64,000 bases of DNA from Pelobates cultripes (taxonomy: Eukaryota; Chordata; Amphibia; Anura; Pelobatidae): positions 279,047,953-279,111,952 of the forward strand of contig OW240915.1 in assembly GCA_933207985.1 (NCBI GenBank), in the 5' to 3' direction. Position 1 is the first letter of the stretch; the number at the start of each line of letters is the position of its first letter. Made by a program: the position numbers and the translations under genes. The notes beneath the pieces are model-generated. The model saw only the letters and a program-made list of their open reading frames with translations, was not told the DNA's origin and ran no database searches. This document shows positions 58,100 to 64,000 of the stretch, one piece after another.

Positions 58100-59515
58100 G
58101 ATAACTTTAACATCCCAATCAACAACCTCAACTGCCCTGCTGCCTCCCGTCTGCTCTCTGTAACCTCCTCCTTCAGCCTCACACAGTGGTCTACTTGAGA
58201 AACTCATATAGCAGGAAATACTCTTGACCTCATCTTCACCCATCTGTGTACCACCTCCAATCTCTCCACTGTTCCAGTTCCTTTATCTGACCACCATCTG
58301 CTAACCTTTGACATCAGCATACCCCATACCCAAATTTCACCACCCTCAACTCTCCAATCTCGCAGAAACCTCCACTGCCTTGATCTCCAGCATTTCTCCA
58401 CAAAACACCAAACTCTCCTTTTACCCATCTCCAATCTCACTTGTCCTAACTCTGCAACCTCACTCTACAACTCCACTCTCGCCTCTCAACTAGACATCAT
58501 GGCACCTCCTACATTTAAACAAAGCAAGCATTCCCAATTACAACCCTGGCACACCAAGCTGACCTGATATTCCCAAAAATGTTCAAGAACTGCTGAACAC
58601 TGTTGTAGAAAGTCTCACTCTGCACCTGACTTTCTCCACTATAAATTTATGCTGCACTTTTACTGCTCTCCTTTGCCCTGTTGCTCCCCCTCTTCCTACA
58701 ACCCTGTCCGCCTCAAACTTTGCAACTCACTCCACTCGATCGCCAAATCCTGCCGCTTCCATCTCAAAAACATAGCTTGCATCCGCCCCTATTTAACACC
58801 AGACACAGCTAAGGTGCTGGTCCATGCCATTGTTCTTTCTCGCCTTGACTACTGCAATCCCCTTCTCAGTGGTCTTACGTGTTCCCAGATTGCACTGCTG
58901 CAATCTATAATGAACGTGGCCGCGAGGCTCATTTTCAAGTCCGTCCGCATCTCCCACGCCTACCCCCTCTGTCAGTCTCTACATTGGCTTCTAGTTAGAT
59001 TTAGGGCTCAATTTAAGATTCTGGTGCTTGCTTACAAGTCCCTACATACTGCTCTAAACTACCTATCCTTCCTAATACACAAATATGTCCCGTCGAGGCG
59101 CCTGCGCTCTGCCAAAGACCTACGATTATCCTCTGTCCGTACTCCCACATCTGATGCTCGCCTCCAAGACTTCTCCAGGGCTGCTCCTTTTCTGTGAAAC
59201 TCCCTTCCCATCTCTGTTAGACTTTCACTCAATCTCCACTCCTTCAAAAAAAGTTTTCACCCCCCCATGACTCTTCTCCTGCAACTGTCAAAAATAAAAT
59301 ACTAATAACCTATTTCATTACCCCTACTTATACCCTTTGTGTCACTATACCCCACTCCCTCAAGCATGTAAGCTCATTGAGCAGGGCCCTCAACCCCTCT
59401 GTTCCTGTGCATCCATTTGTCTGGTTACAACTACATGTCTGTTAGTCCACCCATTGTACAGCGCTATGGAATTTGCTGGCGCTATAGAAATAATAAAATA
59501 ATAATAATAATATTA
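58100..59515 (+). mobile_element. L2-type LINE, internally deleted (endonuclease tail fused to RT tail)
   Basis: From 58,100 the plus strand encodes 'DNFNIPINNLN', then after a frame change 'NTLDLIFTHL' and 'VPLSDHHLLTFDIS'. These match the C-terminal half of an AP-type endonuclease (SDH motif). The EN-RT linker follows ('QLQPWHTKL'). Around 58,690-58,720 the text jumps to the far C-terminus of the RT ORF: 'VLSRLDYCNPLLSGL', 'AARLI', 'LHWLLVRFRAQFKILVL' and 'YVPSRRLRSA' (58,820-59,110). The catalytic RT core is absent. The 3' UTR ends with GTACAGCGCTATGGAATTTG and an (AATA)n tail, matching the copy at 37,453. It is dead by deletion and frameshift. Confidence 0.9.
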
Positions 59516-59524
59516 AAAAAAAGC

Positions 59525-59800
59525 AACATATAACCAGCGGCCAGGTTTAACATATGAGAATATAGAATACAGTCTGACAATGACTAAGAATAAATATGTA
59601 CAAGCCAAGGTTAAGAGTACAGAAATACAGGAAAACAAATAAACATGTAATACAGGTATAAAGAGCCAAAGTCTAGAATTCCAGGGATAAGGGCAATCAA
59701 TAACAGAACTAAACCAGAAAACGCACAGCAGTAACTGTAATGCACACTAGGGTGACTGAGACCATGACAGGGCAAAGAGGAATAATTAATGTGGCCTTAA
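59525..59800 (-). mobile_element. Gypsy-like LTR relic, minus strand
   Basis: Resembles the relic at 3,480-3,905 in order ('GAAAACGCACAGCAG', 'ACCATGACAGGGCAAAGAGG'). No TG...CA ends and no coding part. It abuts the L2 tail. Confidence 0.4.
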
Positions 59801-59984
59801 AAATGTTTAATTATTCTAAATGGGTTGCATCAATTATGATGTCCAAATGTATGTATACTATGTTGATGGATGGACTCGGATTGATGTGGCTTTGAAAAAT
59901 GATGCAAGCATCAAGACATTTATGAAGGGGGCAAGTTGGAGCCCACATTATAAACACTAAGCTCTCACAATCAATGCATGCAGT

Positions 59985-61415
59985 TTCCCCATCAATCTCA
60001 TACATGCCCCTGCACCCTGCACCCATACAAAGCCCATCAATCTCATTCATGCAACCTGCACCCTACACCCTGCACTGATACAACGCCCCTTAATCCCATA
60101 CATGCACCCTACACCCTGCACCCATGCAACGTCCCTCAATCCCATACATGCACCCTACACCCTGCACCCATACAACGCCCCTCAATCCCATACATGCACC
60201 CTACACCCTGCACCCATACAATGCCCCTTAATCCCATACATGCACCTAACACCTTGCACCCATGCAACGTCCCTCAATCCCATACATGCACCCTACACCC
60301 TGCACCCATACAATGCCCCTTAATCCCATACATGCACCCTACACCCTGCACCCATACAACGCCCCTCAATCCCATACATGCACCCTACACCCTGCACCCA
60401 TACAACGCCCCTCAATCCCATACATGCACCCTACACCCTGCACCCATACAACGCCCCTCAATCCCATACATGCACCCTACACCCTGCACCCATACTCAAT
60501 CCATACATGCACCCCTGCACCCCGCCTAGCGCCCCTCAATCCCATACATGCACCCTACACCCTGCACCCATGCAGCCCCTCAATCCCATACATGCACCCT
60601 GCACCCACGCCCCTCAATCCATACATGCACCCTACACCCTGCACCCATACAATGCCCCTTAATCCCATACATGCACCTAACACCTTGCACCCATGCAACG
60701 TCCCTCAATCCCATACATGCACCCTACACCCTGCACCCATACAACGCCCCTCAATCTCATACATGCACCCTACACCCTGCACCCATACAACGCCCCTCAA
60801 TCCCATACATGCACCCTACACCCTGCACCCATACAACGCCCCTCAATCCCATACATGCACCCTACACCCTGCACCCATACAACGCCCCTCAATTCCATAC
60901 ATGCACCCTACACCCTGCACCCATACAACGCCCCTCAATCCCATACATGCACCCTACACCCTGCACCCATACAATGCCCCTCAATCCCATACCTGCACCC
61001 TAAACCCTGCACCCATACAACACCCCTCAATCCCATACCTGCACCCTAAACCCTGCACCCATACAACGCCCCTCAATTCCATACATGCACCCAACACCTT
61101 GCACCCATACAACGCCCCTAAATCCCATACATGCACTCTACACCCTGCACCTATACGAAGCCCTTCAATCCCATACATCCCCTGCACCCTGCACCCATAC
61201 ATAGCCCCTCAATTTCATACATGCACCCTGCACCCATGCAAAGCCCCTCAATCCCATACATGCAACCTGCACCCTGCACTCATACAACGCCCCTTAATCC
61301 CATACATGCACCCTACACCCTGCACTCATACAACGCCCCTCAATCCCATACATGCACCTTGCACCCATACATAGCCCCTCAATCCCATACATGCACCCTG
61401 CACCAGCCCAGACTG
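59985..61415. repeat. 46-bp minisatellite with higher-order structure
   Basis: About 30 units of 46 bp, such as CAATCCCATACATGCACCCT + ACACCCTGCACCCATACAAC + GCCCCT. Because 46 is not a multiple of three and the unit has no stop in any forward frame, long plus-strand frames (up to 370 codons, 60262-61374) repeat every 46 residues. I see no reason to call them genes. A distinctive variant stretch recurs 431 bp apart (around 60,219 and 60,650), showing block duplication. Confidence 0.97.
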
Positions 61416-61899
61416 TACTCATACAACTCAACATTAAAAACATGAAAATACCCTCTTTTTATGAAAGTCTGTGCACTTGAGCCAACACCTCCTCTTTCTC
61501 AAATTCCATTAGCTTTGGAATGTAGGACGTAAAATTAAATAAAGATGGCCTAAAATTATTTATTATAGACACACAAAGTAATTTGGTTTCCATAGAAATG
61601 AAAAACAAAAAAAACATAGCAATGCGACAATGTATTACAAAGAAGCAACGGCTCTATATGACTAAACTAACCGTGATTACAGTGATATCACTCGATTTAA
61701 GCTCCGTCTTTAATGTCTTCAAATGTACAATCTTTAGAATACACTTATCATAATCTAAGCTGTTTATTATATAGCCGAGCACATTCATTACTTTGTTCTT
61801 AATATGCTTTGAACAAAATAAGACTATTGCCTGTTAATCCTGAAATAATCTCAGGTGATGATTGAAATGCAGAGTTTTCTCAAGTTTTTTTTTTCCAGT
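61416..61899. other. Non-coding DNA without recognised genes
   Basis: AT-rich unique sequence; nothing recognised. Confidence 0.4.
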
Positions 61900-62335
61900 T
61901 TAAAGGACCACTCTAGGCACCCAGACCACTTCAGCTTAATGAAGTGGTCTGGGTGCCTGGTCCCTCTAGGATTAACCCTTTTTTCAGAGAAACTGCTATG
62001 TTTATACTGAGGGTTAATCCAGCCTCCAAATCCTCTAGTTGCTGTCTCATTGACAGCCACTAGAGGCGCTTGCGTGCTTCTCACTGTGAAAATCACAGTG
62101 AGAGCATGCAAGCATCCGTCTGAATGCCGCGCATGCGCATTCAGCCGATGACGTCGCGAGCAAGGAGGAGAGGAGGAGTACAGCTCCCCGCCCGGCGCTG
62201 GAGAAAGGTAAGTGTTTAACCCCTTCCTCTCTCCAGAGCCCGGCGGGAGGGGGACCCTGAGGGTGGGGGCACCCTTAGGGTACTATAGTGCCAGGAAAAC
62301 GAGTATGTTTTCCTGGCACTATAGTGGTCCTTTAA
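61900..62335. mobile_element. T2/Kolobok-like element, CpG-rich, full length
   Basis: Starts TTAAAGGACCACTCTAGGCA and ends CACTATAGTGGTCCTTTAA, with TTAA at both edges. Nested inside are fold-backs: CAGACCACTTC...GAAGTGGTCTG near the left end and TGCCAGGAAAAC...GTTTTCCTGGCA near the right. The middle is GC-rich with GCGCATGCGCATTC, TGACGTCGCGAG (a CRE-like TGACGTC) and CCCGCCCGGCGC. This looks promoter-like, but no transcript can be inferred. Confidence 0.8.
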
Positions 62336-62357
62336 CTGTAGATCAAGTAACTTTAAT

Positions 62358-62425
62358 TTAAAGGACCAATAAAAGCACTCAGATAACTTAATCTCAATGA
62401 AGTGGTCTGGATCCTTTTAACCATT
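62358..62425. mobile_element. T2-like left end, truncated
   Basis: TTAAAGGACCAATAAAAGCA followed by 'CTCAATGAAGTGGTCTGGAT' repeats the left end of the adjacent element, 23 bp after it, and then stops. Confidence 0.55.
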
Positions 62426-62531
62426 CAATCTAAAACATTTAGTAGATATTGGAATATTGGATTGAAGCATTACAGGTGCTTGTATTGCAATGAGCGAGTT
62501 TCACTCGGTCACATTAAGTTTGACATCCATG

Positions 62532-62985
62532 AGAAACATAGAAACATAGAATGTGACGGCAGATAAGAATTTTCTAAATACTTTCATTAGTCCCTGGCCT
62601 TATCTTATAGTGAGGATAGCCTTATGCCTATCCCACGCATGCTTAAACTCCTTCACTGTGTTAACCTCTACCACTTCAGCTGGAAGGCTATTCCATGCAT
62701 CCACTACCCTCTCAGTAAAGTAATACTTCCTGATATTATTTTTAAACCTTTGTCCCTCTAATTTAAGACTATGTCCTCTTGTTGTGGTAGTTTTTCTTCT
62801 TTTAAATATAGTCTCCTCCTTTACTGTGTTGATTCCCTTTATATATTTAAATGTTTCTATCATATCCCCCCTGTCTCGTCTTTCCTCCAAGCTATACATG
62901 TTAAGATCCTTTAACCTTTCCTGGTAAGTTTTATCCCGCAATCCATGAACCAGTTTAGTAGCCCTTCTCTGAACTCTCCAGGTAA
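62532..62985 (-). mobile_element. CR1 LINE 3' end with ORF C-terminal tail
   Basis: The minus strand from 62,941 to 62,600 is open for 113 codons. It includes YQERLKDLN, SLEERRDRGD, RGHSLKLEG and WNSLPAEVVEV, the conserved C-terminal order of CR1-type reverse-transcriptase ORFs. The 3' end reads ACATTCTATGTTTCTATG, matching the CR1 ATTCTRTG-type tail. Upstream on the minus strand, 'QRRATKLVHGL'-like text is decayed. It is 5' truncated and inactive; the ORF is a relic, not a cellular gene. Confidence 0.9.
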
Positions 62986-64000
62986 TTTGAACAAATGGTG
63001 AAAATGTACAAATAACTGTGTAAGGAAGTTTGTTTTCTCAATATACAAGTCAATACAATTTAGCAAAAATAAACTGCACTGTTATTAAACACAACAATCC
63101 AATCTGTAAAATCTCTAATATCATCAATTATCAAAATTATACCATATGGGTGGGAAAAGGTGTTGGCCAAAAGGATTTATTTCCATTTAAGTACACAGTG
63201 CTTCTCAGTAAAAATGTCTGGTATGTTTCTAAGAAATGAACAGAGCACCAGCTTTTTCTACAGTAGGGAGTCAAACACATAGCGTAAATAAAAATAAAAA
63301 AACTATAAGGGTGGGATTATTTTTTTTTAGGGGCATGTTAATAATCGTAGTCTGGAGCAGAATTAGTAAATAAAAAATATAGTGAAAAAAAAGTGAATCA
63401 AACAGAAAAAACAAACTGTCAGAGTCATAGGGGATTATGTATAAAAGTTGTTGCATTTATTTTCACATTTACGTTAGTTTTGAACAAATGCACCATTTTC
63501 TTAAGTGTAAAGTAAATGCAACACCCTTATATCCTGCATCTTTTTTCCCGTCGTCTTTTCTGTATTCCACATTTACACCACTTTTCATTGCGCTTTCAGA
63601 TATTTTTTATTTATTTTTTCCCTGATGATATTACCATTGATTAGATTCACAAAATAAGAAAAAATGAGTAATGTAACTAAGGAAAAAATACATATTTGCA
63701 ATCGGAAGGATTATTTTTAGTCCTTAAACCAAAAAATAAGCTTACGAAAGCTGCTTAAACGTCACGGATGACAGTGATGTAAAAACATTGTTGGGAAACT
63801 ACGTATACTGTCTACAGCTCCACCTACTGTCCAGTCTGCCAAACAAATTCATTTTATTAGAAACTTGATGGTGCTACAATAGTATTCGGAATATCTGACT
63901 GAACATTATATGAACAAACATAATATGTAAAACTAATCCCCGATTTTATCTTAAACTGGTAGTTTATGCAAAGAACGTAAACTAATGTTACTTTGTTTCT
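62986..64000. other. Non-coding AT-rich DNA to the end of the window
   Basis: About 1 kb with frames of 61-69 codons that show no domain. Nothing recognised. Confidence 0.4.

Noticed and set aside
58649..59197. 182-codon ORF as a cellular gene
   Set aside because: It is the RT C-terminal tail of an L2-type LINE with a degraded upstream part.
60262..61374. 370-codon open frame
   Set aside because: It follows a 46-bp tandem repeat that lacks stops in every forward frame, so the open frame is expected without coding function.
62600..62941. 113-codon minus-strand ORF as a cellular gene
   Set aside because: Its motifs (YQERL, RGHSLKL, WNSLPAEVV) are the tail of a CR1 LINE ORF, with a CR1-type 3' end next to it.
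63610..63650. CTGATGA hammerhead-like box near 63,623
   Set aside because: No GAAA box or stems at the right spacing.

Overview
The window looks like non-coding vertebrate DNA, most likely from a frog or toad (anuran amphibian). The evidence is the repeat content: TTAA-flanked elements with TTAAAGG ends of the T2/Kolobok kind known from Xenopus, several hAT and pogo/Tigger-like non-autonomous DNA transposons, CR1 and L2-type LINE 3' ends, and gypsy-like solo LTR material. I cannot name the species. I found no intact protein-coding gene, no convincing cellular exon, no tRNA or rRNA, and no CRISPR or bacterial operon structure. Every long open frame falls in a tandem repeat or a transposon relic, or looks like chance.

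Layout. Positions 1-14,400 are mostly AT-rich unique DNA with scattered transposon relics (L1-like 3' end, a TIR element near 3 kb, an LTR relic near 3.6 kb, a telomere-like tract at 7.15 kb, a pogo-like element at 11 kb, T2-like elements at 11-14 kb). Positions 15.1-16 kb hold an older repeat split by a clean solo LTR. Positions 17-26 kb are largely unique and include stretches that read like conserved non-coding elements. Positions 27-35 kb are dense in DNA transposons, two of them hAT elements with perfect 8-bp target duplications, plus a cluster of T2-like copies. Positions 35-39 kb contain a TIR element interrupted by an L2 3' end, and more candidate conserved DNA.

Positions 39.6-48.7 kb are the most unusual part: a long tetranucleotide microsatellite, a 268-bp hAT palindrome, an 800-bp tandem duplication, a minisatellite of about 1.7 kb containing a 100-N assembly gap, and a minisatellite of about 1 kb whose unit orientation flips and flips back. 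Positions 49-57 kb contain two near-identical 80-bp TTAA elements, a Tigger-like element, an L2-type LINE end and a 1.1-kb hAT element with a microsatellite inside. Positions 57.3-63 kb hold two CR1 ends, an internally deleted L2 copy, a 46-bp-unit minisatellite that is open in all three forward frames, and a CpG-rich T2-like element.

Nothing here works together as a pathway. The main activity visible is transposition, nested insertion and tandem-repeat expansion. The unique blocks may include long-range regulatory DNA of an unseen neighbouring gene, but that is inference. I did not find a convincing new biological system. The best leads are the orientation-switching minisatellite, the 800-bp tandem unit (possibly related to Penelope-like elements), and the candidate conserved blocks.
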